Source: Darwinimomas sp963643215 | GTDB lineage: Bacteria; Bacillota; Clostridia; Lachnospirales; Lachnospiraceae | NCBI GenBank assembly: GCA_963643215.1 | Contig: CAVIJY010000017.1 | Location: forward strand, 1-29,335 | Length of the DNA stretch: 29,335 bases | Reading direction: 5' to 3' | Shown here: positions 14,237 to 21,740 of the stretch, piece after piece | Position numbering within the stretch: position 1 is the first letter of the stretch | Layout of the letters: each line of letters starts with the position of its first letter | Position numbers and translations under genes: made by a program | The notes under the pieces: model-generated | The model's input: the letters and a program-made list of their open reading frames with translations, nothing else | Told to the model about the DNA's origin: nothing | Database searches by the model: none

Positions 14237-15532
14237 TCACATGTCGTTGCGAACGATGTCCTCATAGCTCTCGCGCCTTATGACAACTCTGCTCTCTCCG
14301 CCGTCAAGCATGACCATGGCAGGTCTCGGAATACGGTTGTAGTTTGAGGCCATGGAATAGTTGTATGCTCCTGTGGTGCATACCGCCATGATGTCGCCCC
14401 TTCCGACAGAGGCCGGAAGCATGACTCCGGGCTGGATGATATCCCCGCTTTCGCAGCATTTTCCCACCACATCAAAGAGCGTATCCGCCGCCTCATCCAT
14501 GCGGCTTGCATCGTATACCGTATACCTTGAGCCGTACAGTGCATAGCGCGGGTTATCCGACATTCCGCCGTCCACAGATATGTATGACTTGTATCCTTCT
14601 ATCACCTTCATGGATCCTGCTGTATAAAGCGTCATTCCGGCATCAGCCACTATGCTTCTGCCCGGCTCGAGGATGACCTTGGGAAATGCAATGCCGAGTC
14701 TTCTGCAGTTTTCATTAATGGTTCGCGCCACGGATTCGGTCTTCTGTGTGATATCGATGTGGCCGTCTCCCTCTACATATGTGACGCCGTAGCCGCCTCC
14801 AAGATCCAGCACCTCAAGCTCATATCCCAGCTTTTCTTTGACATACGCCATGAACTCCAGCATGACTCTCGCCGTCTGCTCATAGACATCCTCTCCGAAG
14901 ACCATGGAGCCCACATGGCAGTGGATGCCGCGCAGATCTATATGCGCGCACTCCAGCGCTCTCTTCGTGATCCTCTCGGCGCTTCCAGTCTCGATGGGGC
15001 TTCCGAACTTGGAGTCCACCTTTCCGGTAGAGATCTTCTCATATGTGTGGGGATCGATGCCCGGAGTCACGCGGATGAATATCTTCTGGACTATTCCGCG
15101 CTCTCCTGCCATCCTCTCAAGCGTCTCGAGCTCCTCCATGCAGTCTACAACGAAATATCCTACTTTCTTATCAAGAGCGAGGGCGATCTCATCGTCTGTC
15201 TTGTTGTTTCCCTGAAAATAGGCCATGCTCATATCAAATCCCGCAGCAGCAGCCGTATAGATCTCGCCGCCCGATACCACGTCTATTCCGATATTCTCCT
15301 GACTGCAGATCCTGTATATCTCCTTGAAAGAGTTCGCCTTGCTGGCATAGATAGGCATACTTCCCTCGGGAAATACTCTCTCCATAACAGACTTATATGC
15401 TCTGATATTCGCTCTGATTCTGTTCTCATCCATGAGATACAGCGGAGTCTGGTACTTTGCCGCAAGCTCCGTAGTATCCTGTCCGGCAAAGGTCAAATGT
15501 CCGTCTCTGATGCCGATGTTGTCGCATATCAT
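14237..15532 (-). CDS. lysA: Diaminopimelate decarboxylase
   Basis: Converts meso-diaminopimelate to L-lysine with pyridoxal phosphate, the last step of the pathway. This 431-residue fold-III enzyme shows the PLP lysine in YASKAN (K65), the histidine in HCHVGSM, the phosphate-binding GGGYG, EPGRSIV, the cysteine contributed across the dimer in CCESGD, and GAYNYSMASNYN near the C-terminus. GGAGGTG lies about 8 nt before the ATG. It is the last gene of dapA-dapB-ddh-lysA, separated from ddh by 119 bp containing an imperfect stem-loop, so it could be expressed at a different level from the other three. Confidence 0.97.
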   Translation of the reverse strand: MICDNIGIRDGHLTFAGQDTTELAAKYQTPLYLMDENRIRANIRAYKSVMERVFPEGSMPIYASKANSFKEIYRICSQENIGIDVVSGGEIYTAAAAGFDMSMAYFQGNNKTDDEIALALDKKVGYFVVDCMEELETLERMAGERGIVQKIFIRVTPGIDPHTYEKISTGKVDSKFGSPIETGSAERITKRALECAHIDLRGIHCHVGSMVFGEDVYEQTARVMLEFMAYVKEKLGYELEVLDLGGGYGVTYVEGDGHIDITQKTESVARTINENCRRLGIAFPKVILEPGRSIVADAGMTLYTAGSMKVIEGYKSYISVDGGMSDNPRYALYGSRYTVYDASRMDEAADTLFDVVGKCCESGDIIQPGVMLPASVGRGDIMAVCTTGAYNYSMASNYNRIPRPAMVMLDGGESRVVIRRESYEDIVRNDM

Positions 15533-15572
15533 GTTTGTACACCTCCATATGGTTTTATTTACAACAAGAAGC

Positions 15573-15605
15573 CAAAGACCGGTTCTTCATCGATCCGGTG
15601 CTTTG
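15573..15605 (-). other. Imperfect stem-loop between ddh and lysA
   Basis: CAAAGACCGG (15573-15582) pairs imperfectly with CCGGTGCTTTG (15595-15605); on the minus strand it is followed by CTTCTTG, a poor T run. It may be a weak internal terminator or a processing site; there is no second dyad to suggest a riboswitch. Confidence 0.35.
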
Positions 15606-15651
15606 ACTTCATCATCTTCGCTGCCCGCCGTCTGCGAGCTTCTTAAAAAAT

Positions 15652-16629
15652 TTAAAGCATATGTGCTCTGAGCTCCTCGGGGCTGAGCGGGCTGAGATCT
15701 GCCGGTGCGATATCAAATATGGTTCTGCATCCCGTCTCGCCTCTCGCAGCCTTTCTTCCTATCGCTCTTGCAAGCGCCGCCAGCACGCTTCCGGTAAATT
15801 CCGGATTGGAATCAAGCGTCAGGCTGTATTCGATGGTGTGAGTATGCTCGTCGTTCAGTCCTGTTCTGCCCGTGCGGATCACAAAGCCGCCGTGAGGCAG
15901 TCCTGCATGATCGCGAAGCAACTCCTCTTCGGTGATAAATGTCACCGTGGTATCATACTCATCAAAGTAGTTGGGCATGGTCTTTATCTGCTCCTCTACA
16001 TAAGCCGCGTCCGCGCCCTCCTCGAGCACCACATAACACTCTCTTGTATGCTTCTGGCGTGTAGTCAGCTCCGGCATGCTTCCGCTTCTGACAGCCTCAA
16101 GCGCAGCCTCTACAGGAACAGTATACTGACGGGCGTCCTTTACTCCCTTTATCCTGCGGATCGCGTCGGAATGTCCCTGGCTGACGCCTCTGCCCCAGAA
16201 TGTATAGTCCGCGCCCTCCGGCAGTATGACATTGGAGTAAAGTCTTGCAAGCGAGAACATGCCCGGATCCCATCCGCCCGAGATAAGCGCCAGATGGCCT
16301 CCCTCGGATGCCGCCCTGTCGACATCGGCAAAATGCTCCGGGATATGCGCATGTGTATCAAAGCTGTCTATGACATTGAACTCTCCTGCAAGCGCCGGGG
16401 TCATAGACGGAAGATCTGTAGCGCTTCCGCCGCAGATAACCAGCACATCTATGTCGTCCTTGTGATCCTTTATGGTATCTGCCGCATATACCGGTGCCTT
16501 CGTCAGTGTCTTCACCGATGCCGGATCTCTTCTTGTATAAACTCCTGTCAGCTCAAGATCCGCATTCTTTCTGATGGCAAGCTCCACACCCTTGCCAAGG
16601 TTGCCATATCCGTAGATGGCGATTTTCAT
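15652..16629 (-). CDS. ddh: meso-Diaminopimelate D-dehydrogenase
   Basis: Reductively aminates L-tetrahydrodipicolinate to meso-DAP in one step with NADPH and ammonia, replacing the multi-step succinylase, acetylase or aminotransferase branches. The 325 residues match the usual ~326. Features include the N-terminal Rossmann motif GYGNLGKG (from residue 7), FDTHAHIP, the substrate-domain stretch LISGGWDPGMFSLARLY, and WGRGVSQGHSDAIRRI, all typical of Ddh. AAGGAG precedes the ATG, 13 bp after dapB. No dapD, dapH, dapE or dapL is seen in the window, consistent with Ddh being the local route. Confidence 0.96.
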   Translation of the reverse strand: MKIAIYGYGNLGKGVELAIRKNADLELTGVYTRRDPASVKTLTKAPVYAADTIKDHKDDIDVLVICGGSATDLPSMTPALAGEFNVIDSFDTHAHIPEHFADVDRAASEGGHLALISGGWDPGMFSLARLYSNVILPEGADYTFWGRGVSQGHSDAIRRIKGVKDARQYTVPVEAALEAVRSGSMPELTTRQKHTRECYVVLEEGADAAYVEEQIKTMPNYFDEYDTTVTFITEEELLRDHAGLPHGGFVIRTGRTGLNDEHTHTIEYSLTLDSNPEFTGSVLAALARAIGRKAARGETGCRTIFDIAPADLSPLSPEELRAHML

Positions 16630-16642
16630 CCTGTTGCTCCTT

Positions 16643-17401
16643 TCATCCTATCAAATCATTCATGTCATACAAGCCCGCAGGCTTATCCATCAGCCATGCC
16701 GCCGCGCTCAGCGCCCCCTCTGCAAACAGAGCCCTGTTGTGCGCTTCATGCTTTAGCGTGATGGTCTGGTTTTGTGTGCCGATGAGAACCTCGTGTATAC
16801 CGGCCACATTGCCTATTCTCACAGATGAGATGCCTATGTCGCTGTGCTCACGCTTCTTCATGCCGCTCCTGCCGCATACGATATCGCTTCCGGCTCTCAC
16901 CTCTTTTACTGCCTCTGCTATAGCCAGCGCCGTTCCGCTGGGCGCATCGATCTTTCTGTCATGATGGACCTCTACTATCTCCACCTCTGCATCCGGCATC
17001 AGCGATGCCGTCTTTTTGGCCAGATCTATAAGTATCGCTATGCCCATGGAATAGTTTGCCGCGAAAAACAGCGGTATCCTCTGTGCGGCTTTTTTTATGA
17101 GGCTCTTCTCCTCATCCGTCTGTCCCGTGGTTGCCAGCACAAGCCTTATTCCGTTTTCCACTGCAAAGTCCGTCAGCTCTTTGGTGAGCGAATGATGCGA
17201 GAAATCCACGATCACATCCGCATCCTTGACAGCCTCTGCAAAGCTTTTTGCAACAGGCACGCTCTGTCCGTTCCATATCTCATCACCGGTTGCATGCATA
17301 TCCACGCCTGCCGTGATCCTCGCATCGCAATATCCCGTCTGCGCAAGCTTTGCAACCTCATGTCCCATAGCTCCGTTGTATCCGCTCAGCAATATCCTCA
17401 T
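16643..17401 (-). CDS. dapB: 4-Hydroxy-tetrahydrodipicolinate reductase
   Basis: Reduces the DapA product to tetrahydrodipicolinate using NAD(P)H. The 252-residue protein has the N-terminal dinucleotide loop LSGYNGAMGHEV (5-16), ATTGQT (90-95), ANYSMGIAI (from 115), the catalytic block EVHHDRKIDAPSGTA with H146/H147 and K150, and the closing GVRIGNVAG-like SVRIGNVAGIHEV. The ATG overlaps the dapA stop by 4 nt, so the two are translationally coupled. Confidence 0.97.
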   Translation of the reverse strand: MRILLSGYNGAMGHEVAKLAQTGYCDARITAGVDMHATGDEIWNGQSVPVAKSFAEAVKDADVIVDFSHHSLTKELTDFAVENGIRLVLATTGQTDEEKSLIKKAAQRIPLFFAANYSMGIAILIDLAKKTASLMPDAEVEIVEVHHDRKIDAPSGTALAIAEAVKEVRAGSDIVCGRSGMKKREHSDIGISSVRIGNVAGIHEVLIGTQNQTITLKHEAHNRALFAEGALSAAAWLMDKPAGLYDMNDLIG

Positions 17402-18285
17402 ATGATTCCCAGTCCTCTCATGATGCCGAGCATCTGCTCCTCATGCGCGCTCTCCATCGGCGTCAGAGGAAGGCGGAGATAATTCTCGCAGAAGCCCATG
17501 GCAGCCATAGCCGCTCTGGCCGGAATCGGATTGACCTCGCAGAACAGTGAGCGGATCAGCGGCAGATACTTCATCTGCATCTGTGCGGCTCCCTGCACAT
17601 CCCCTGCCCAGAACATCTTGCACATGCGGCTCGTTTCCATAGGACATACATTGGACAGCACCGAGATGACACCGCTTCCTCCCATGGAAAGTATGGGAAC
17701 GATCTCATCGTCATTGCCTGAATATATATCCATCACATCGCCCACCAGAGACATCGTCTCCACGAGCTTTGATATGTTGCCGCTGGCCTCCTTTATGGCT
17801 GTTATGTTGCCGTTTTTAGCCAGCTGTGCAAATGTGGCCGGCTCTACCGTCACTCCCGTTCTCGAAGGAACATTGTATACGATGATCGGCTTTGTGGATG
17901 CGTCTGCGATCACATTGTACATCTTGACAAGTCCGTTCTGTGTGGCCTTGTTGTAGTAAGGCGTCACAACCAGCATGCCGTCAGCTCCGATCTCGCATGC
18001 AAATTTCGTCAATGATACCGCATATGCCGTATCGTTGGATCCGGTTCCTGCGATCATGGGCACGCGCCCGTTTATCCTCTGTGCCGCATATTCAAGAACC
18101 TGTCTGTGCTCCCTGTCATCCAGTGTGGAGCCCTCTCCGGATGTTCCTGCAATGATGAGAGCATCTATACCGTTGTCAATCTGCCAGTCTATAAGCTTTC
18201 CGAATGCGTCATAGTCTACGCCTGCCGCCGTGGTAGGAGTGATCAGAGCTGTCCCCGCACCTTTAAATATCGCATGATCTGTCAT
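17398..18285 (-). CDS. dapA: 4-Hydroxy-tetrahydrodipicolinate synthase
   Basis: Condenses pyruvate with aspartate semialdehyde at the entry to the lysine branch. This 295-residue TIM-barrel enzyme shows the Schiff-base lysine K165 (AIKEASGN), the proton-relay tyrosine Y137 (YNVPSRTGV), the GTSGEGSTL loop (from residue 47) and TPYYNKATQ. The substrate aspartate semialdehyde comes from Asd, encoded at 27482-28567. AAAGGAG lies about 11 nt before the ATG. It is first in the operon, with its own promoter and a ~90-nt leader able to fold, so this is the likely control point. Confidence 0.97.
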   Translation of the reverse strand: MTDHAIFKGAGTALITPTTAAGVDYDAFGKLIDWQIDNGIDALIIAGTSGEGSTLDDREHRQVLEYAAQRINGRVPMIAGTGSNDTAYAVSLTKFACEIGADGMLVVTPYYNKATQNGLVKMYNVIADASTKPIIVYNVPSRTGVTVEPATFAQLAKNGNITAIKEASGNISKLVETMSLVGDVMDIYSGNDDEIVPILSMGGSGVISVLSNVCPMETSRMCKMFWAGDVQGAAQMQMKYLPLIRSLFCEVNPIPARAAMAAMGFCENYLRLPLTPMESAHEEQMLGIMRGLGII

Positions 18286-18375
18286 AATATCATCCTCTCC
18301 TTTGAAAACTTTCAGCCATCGGCCCCGGATATGCCCTTCGGCTTTAACCGGTTAGCCTCTACATACCCGTATATT
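18286..18375 (-). promoter_or_regulatory. Structured dapA leader, no recognised riboswitch class
   Basis: On the minus strand CGGGTATG (18362-18369) pairs over 8 bp, one G-T, with CATATCCG (18326-18333). Inside lies GGCT-N10-AGCC (18340-18357), whose loop contains AACCGGTT. After it come a GCC-GAT-GGC element and a TGAAA-GT-TTTCA mini-hairpin directly next to the AAAGGAG ribosome site, which could affect its access. Segments TAGAGGC and GCCGAAG recall conserved bits of lysine riboswitches, but the leader is about half the length and lacks the five-helix core. I therefore do not call it one. Confidence 0.45.
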
Positions 18376-18381
18376 TTAACA

Positions 18382-18411
18382 AGTATAGCAATTTGCCTCT
18401 TCAATAATCAA
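18382..18411 (-). promoter_or_regulatory. Promoter of dapA-dapB-ddh-lysA
   Basis: On the minus strand TTGATT (18406-18411) and TATACT (18382-18387) are separated by 18 bp. The start would be near 18375, just before the structured leader. The -35 is immediately adjacent to the palindrome at 18412-18440. Confidence 0.6.
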
Positions 18412-18440
18412 GTGCCAAGTCGAATAAATCGACCTGGCAC
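18412..18440. repeat. 29-bp palindrome abutting the dapA promoter
   Basis: Arms GTGCCAAGTCGA and TCGACCTGGCAC (12 nt each, 11 of 12 paired) flank a 5-nt ATAAA spacer. It touches the dapA -35. It has no T run on the minus strand, so it is a poor terminator for nfnB 75 bp away, although a role in limiting read-through is possible. It could also be an operator or a dispersed palindromic repeat. A second hairpin, CCGCCC-N6-GGGCGG, lies between it and nfnB and also lacks a T run in the right place. Confidence 0.7.
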
Positions 18441-18514
18441 CGGCACAAATGCTTATTCTTTTTTGCCGCCCCTTCCCGGGCGGAATTCATAAATCAGCAG
18501 CGTGATACACATGC

Positions 18515-19909
18515 TCATTTTTTGTTCTTGAGATACTCATGTATGCCTGCCGCTGCTCTTCGTCCTGCACCCATGGCCAGGATGACGGTCGCCGCGCCTG
18601 TCGCCGCATCTCCTCCGGCAAATACTCCCTCGCGGCTGGTTGCTCCGGTCTCGGCATCTGTCACGATGCATTTCTTGCGGTTTGTATCAAGTCCCTTTGT
18701 ATTGGACGGTATAAGCGGATTGGGTGATGTTCCCAGCGACATGATAACCATATCGCATTCTATCTCATATTCGCTTCCCTCTATGGGATGCGGGCTTCTT
18801 CTGCCTGATGCGTCGGGCTCTCCCAGCTCCATCTTTACGAGCCTGATGCCCTTCACCCAGCCGTTTTCATCAGCAAGTATCTCCACCGGATTCTGAAGCA
18901 GGTCAAATATGATGCCCTCGCTTTTTGCATGCTCGATCTCCTCGCGTCTTGCAGGGAGCTCCTCATCGCCTCTTCTGTATACCACATGCACCTCGGCGCC
19001 CAGACGAAGAGCTGTTCTTGCCGCATCCATGGCTACATTGCCTCCGCCGCAGACCACGACCTTCTTGCCGCAGACGATGGGTGTGTCGTACTCATCCCTG
19101 AAGGCCTTCATGAGGTTGCTTCTGGTAAGAAACTCATTAGCGGAGAATACGCCGTTGCTCTGCTCTCCCGGTATGCTCATAAACATCGGAAGACCCGCGC
19201 CTGATCCGATAAATACGGCATCATAGCCCTCTTCGTCCATCAGCTCGTCTATCATCACCGTCTTTCCGACTATGACATCCGTCTCAAGCTCTACTCCGAT
19301 ATCGAGAACCGACTGTACCGCCGGTCTTACAACCGCATCCTTGGGCAGACGGAATTCCGGAATACCGTACATCAGAACGCCGCCGGGCTCATGAAGCGCC
19401 TCGAATATCTTCACTGTATAGCCCATCTGATTCAGATCATATGCACATGCGAGTCCCGCGGGTCCCGATCCTATGACAGCCACCTTTCTGCCGTTCTTTT
19501 CTGCCGGAGGATCTATGGCTATGCCGTTCTCCCTTGCCCAGTCTGCCGTAAATCTCTCCAGCTTTCCGATAGCCACGGGCTGACTCTTGATGCCTCTTAT
19601 GCACACGCCCTCGCACTGTGTCTCCTGCGGGCACACGCGTCCGCATATGGACGGAAGTGAGCTTGCCTCACCGATGATGCTGTATGCCTTCGCATACTCC
19701 TTATCCGTCAGAGCCTTGATAAATCCCGGTATATTGATGGATACCGGGCATCCCTCCATGCACTTCGGCTTCTTGCACTGAAGGCATCTGGAGGCCTCAA
19801 GCAGTGCCTCCTCCTCATTATATCCCAGGCATACCTCGTCGAAATTGTGGGCGCGAACCTGTGGATCCTGCTCTCTTACCGCAACTCTATCGATATTTGC
19901 TGCCATCAT
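18515..19909 (-). CDS. nfnB: NfnB-like large subunit of NADH-dependent ferredoxin:NADP+ oxidoreductase (GltD/SudA fold)
   Basis: A 464-residue flavoprotein of the glutamate-synthase small-subunit family. Two iron-sulfur cysteine sets are visible near the N-terminus (C42, C45, C50, C54 and C89, C93, C99, C103). An FAD-binding GSGPAG (147-152), an NADP-type GGGNVAMDAA (from 287) and a closing GVFAGGDAATGAATV follow. The partner encoded directly upstream is an NfnA-type subunit rather than glutamate synthase large subunit. The pair therefore most likely forms the electron-bifurcating NfnAB complex, which reduces NADP+ with NADH and reduced ferredoxin in the cytoplasm. Its ATG overlaps the nfnA stop by 4 nt. 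The alternative is sulfide dehydrogenase SudAB, the same architecture. Confidence 0.88.
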   Translation of the reverse strand: MMAANIDRVAVREQDPQVRAHNFDEVCLGYNEEEALLEASRCLQCKKPKCMEGCPVSINIPGFIKALTDKEYAKAYSIIGEASSLPSICGRVCPQETQCEGVCIRGIKSQPVAIGKLERFTADWARENGIAIDPPAEKNGRKVAVIGSGPAGLACAYDLNQMGYTVKIFEALHEPGGVLMYGIPEFRLPKDAVVRPAVQSVLDIGVELETDVIVGKTVMIDELMDEEGYDAVFIGSGAGLPMFMSIPGEQSNGVFSANEFLTRSNLMKAFRDEYDTPIVCGKKVVVCGGGNVAMDAARTALRLGAEVHVVYRRGDEELPARREEIEHAKSEGIIFDLLQNPVEILADENGWVKGIRLVKMELGEPDASGRRSPHPIEGSEYEIECDMVIMSLGTSPNPLIPSNTKGLDTNRKKCIVTDAETGATSREGVFAGGDAATGAATVILAMGAGRRAAAGIHEYLKNKK

Positions 19910-20802
19910 TCGTCACCTCCGCAATGTCCGCATCCGCCGTGATGTGTATCTCCCTCCTGAAGTCTGAGCATGGCTCTTCCTTCCTCGGTCTTATATATCT
20001 GTGAGCGCTTCATAGCCTGATCAAAATCCACGAGATGTCCGTCAAACTCCGGTCCGTCCACGCATGCGAACTTCACCTCTCCGCCTACAGTCAGACGGCA
20101 GGCACCGCACATTCCGGTTCCGTCTACCATGATGGGATTCATGCTGACTACCGTGGGTATGTTCAGCTTCTTTGTCAGAAGAGTCGTAAACTTCATCATC
20201 ACCATCGGGCCGATGGCCACGCAATGGTCATAGGCTTTGCCCTGATTGGTCACCAGATCTTCAAGCACCACTGTAACCGGTCCCTTGAGCCCGTATGAGG
20301 CATCGTCTGTGCATACATACAGATTCTCAGCGACTTTCCTCATCTTATCTTCCATGATAAGAAGGCTCTTTGTTCTCGCGCCGATGATGACATCGCACTT
20401 GATACCGTGCTGACGCAGCCACTTTACCTGAGGATATACCGGTGCTGTTCCCACGCCGCCTGCCACGAATATGATTTTCTTCTTTTTTACCTCTTCCAGG
20501 TCCTCCGTAACCAGATCGCTGGGTCTTCCGAGCGGTCCTACAAAGTCCAGAAGCTCGTCTCCGGCTTCAAAATCTCTCGCAAGCCTCGCTGTAGACGCTC
20601 CGACCTCCTGAAATACGATGGTGACGGTTCCGGCTTCGGCGTCATAGTCACAGATGGTCAGGGGGATACGCTCTCCATGTTCATCCATCCTGAGGATGAT
20701 GAACTCTCCGGGCTTGCAGATCCGCGCAATACGGGCAGCCTCAATGTCCATGAGCCAGATCTTGTCGGCAAGCAGTTCCTTTTTTAAGATTTTAAACATC
20801 AT
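19906..20802 (-). CDS. nfnA: NfnA-like small subunit of NADH-dependent ferredoxin:NADP+ oxidoreductase (ferredoxin reductase fold)
   Basis: A 298-residue FAD/NAD(H)-binding protein of the dihydroorotate dehydrogenase electron-transfer family. It has RIPLTICDYD (flavin site), VAGGVGTAPVYP (NAD site, from 113) and a C-terminal [2Fe-2S] site with C232, C235 and C247 in GMCGACRLTVGG...FACVDGP. D227 in VDGTGMCG is placed to be the unusual aspartate ligand reported for this cluster in Nfn. The extreme C-terminus is His/Cys/Gly-rich (THHGGCGHCGGDE). It starts with two adjacent ATGs overlapping the stop of the U32 C-terminal gene, preceded by AGAGGAG, and is coupled to nfnB. Confidence 0.9.
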   Translation of the reverse strand: MMFKILKKELLADKIWLMDIEAARIARICKPGEFIILRMDEHGERIPLTICDYDAEAGTVTIVFQEVGASTARLARDFEAGDELLDFVGPLGRPSDLVTEDLEEVKKKKIIFVAGGVGTAPVYPQVKWLRQHGIKCDVIIGARTKSLLIMEDKMRKVAENLYVCTDDASYGLKGPVTVVLEDLVTNQGKAYDHCVAIGPMVMMKFTTLLTKKLNIPTVVSMNPIMVDGTGMCGACRLTVGGEVKFACVDGPEFDGHLVDFDQAMKRSQIYKTEEGRAMLRLQEGDTHHGGCGHCGGDE

Positions 20803-21740
20803 TCTACTCCTCTGCTAAAGTGACCTCTGGTATACTCGGGCACCGGCTCGGCAGCCATGTCCCGACTGCCTATGTCTTTGGGATCTCGGCTCCCTCCCGG
20901 GGCTGCTGTTCTCATGCCTTGCGTCTTTTGACAGGATTCCGGCGCAAATGCCATCGCGTATGCCTTCAGAATGCTACTGCTCAGTGTCCCATCCTCTATC
21001 GTCAGTGATATCCTGACCGTCCTTGGAGACAGCCTCATGATCCTGTCCTTAAGTGCGATCATCGAAAGCGGCACTGAATTATAGTTAATGTTATAACAAA
21101 CTCTGCATACATTTTCAACGGGCATGATCTTGCCGGTTCGGTCTTTTATCTGTACATTTCCCGTTTTTTTGCAGCCTCCAAAGGCTTTTTTTATGCATTG
21201 TGCTGATATTGTCATCGGAATCCGTCCAAAAATAAGCAACTCCATCTCAGATATATTCAGAACATGCAGTTCTCTTTCATTCAGTTCTACCGGCGCAGTC
21301 AGTATATCCGCTCCCAGCTCTCTCAGCACACGCACTCCCTCACGGTTCATGGCGTACAGATTGTAGTCTGCCTTGATATACGGGCGTCCCGTGCTGTCCG
21401 GGGTCGGTATATCCGCATCTGCCGTACGCAGCTTTTCTATCTCCTCTACTGCAGAAAACTCACTCAGCGATCTGATGATATATCCGTCAAATCCGGCCTC
21501 TGCCATGTACTGTCTGCACTCTCCGAGCCAGCGCTCCGCCTTGTCCCGGAATATATACGGCATAGCCAGCGCGCATGCACACCCTGCGGCATGACAGCGC
21601 CTTACTATGTCCCTGTATGCTGCCTCGTCGAACTTCACTCCCTCGATGGCTATCTCCCCGAACGCTCCCCTTGCCCTGTCTGCCGCATCTATAGCTGCCT
21701 CCAGCTGCTCGGGCGAGTTACACAGTACGCTGATATGCAT
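20799..21740 (-). CDS. U32 peptidase family protein, C-terminal half encoded as a separate gene
   Basis: A 313-residue protein matching the C-terminal portion of the long (700-800 residue) U32 proteins common in Clostridia. It opens HISVLCNSPEQLEAAIDAA, contains a cysteine cluster (GCKKTG... VCRVCYNINYNSVPLSM) and ends in the characteristic EYTRGHFSRGVE. Start chosen at the ATG at 21738-21740, preceded by GGAGGTG at 6 nt; a longer frame opens 33 nt earlier without such a site. It overlaps the end of the N-terminal half gene by 23 nt in a different frame, so the two are coupled but separate. Function is presumably joint with its partner in RNA modification or proteolysis, as for U32 relatives. 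Confidence 0.8.
   Translation of the reverse strand: MHISVLCNSPEQLEAAIDAADRARGAFGEIAIEGVKFDEAAYRDIVRRCHAAGCACALAMPYIFRDKAERWLGECRQYMAEAGFDGYIIRSLSEFSAVEEIEKLRTADADIPTPDSTGRPYIKADYNLYAMNREGVRVLRELGADILTAPVELNERELHVLNISEMELLIFGRIPMTISAQCIKKAFGGCKKTGNVQIKDRTGKIMPVENVCRVCYNINYNSVPLSMIALKDRIMRLSPRTVRISLTIEDGTLSSSILKAYAMAFAPESCQKTQGMRTAAPGGSRDPKDIGSRDMAAEPVPEYTRGHFSRGVE

Noticed and set aside
15661..16761. Plus-strand open frame of 366 codons opposite ddh and the dapB end
   Set aside because: Antisense to well-identified enzymes, no family resemblance and no convincing ribosome site.
18286..18375. Lysine riboswitch call for the dapA leader
   Set aside because: Only two short words match; the leader is too short for the five-helix core, so it is listed as an unassigned structured leader.
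18470..18490. GC-rich hairpin CCGCCC-N6-GGGCGG as nfnB terminator
   Set aside because: On the minus strand it is followed by A residues, not T residues.
18515..19909. Glutamate synthase small subunit (gltD) as the function
   Set aside because: No large subunit is present and the coupled upstream partner is an NfnA-type FAD/[2Fe-2S] protein, which fits NfnAB or SudAB better.
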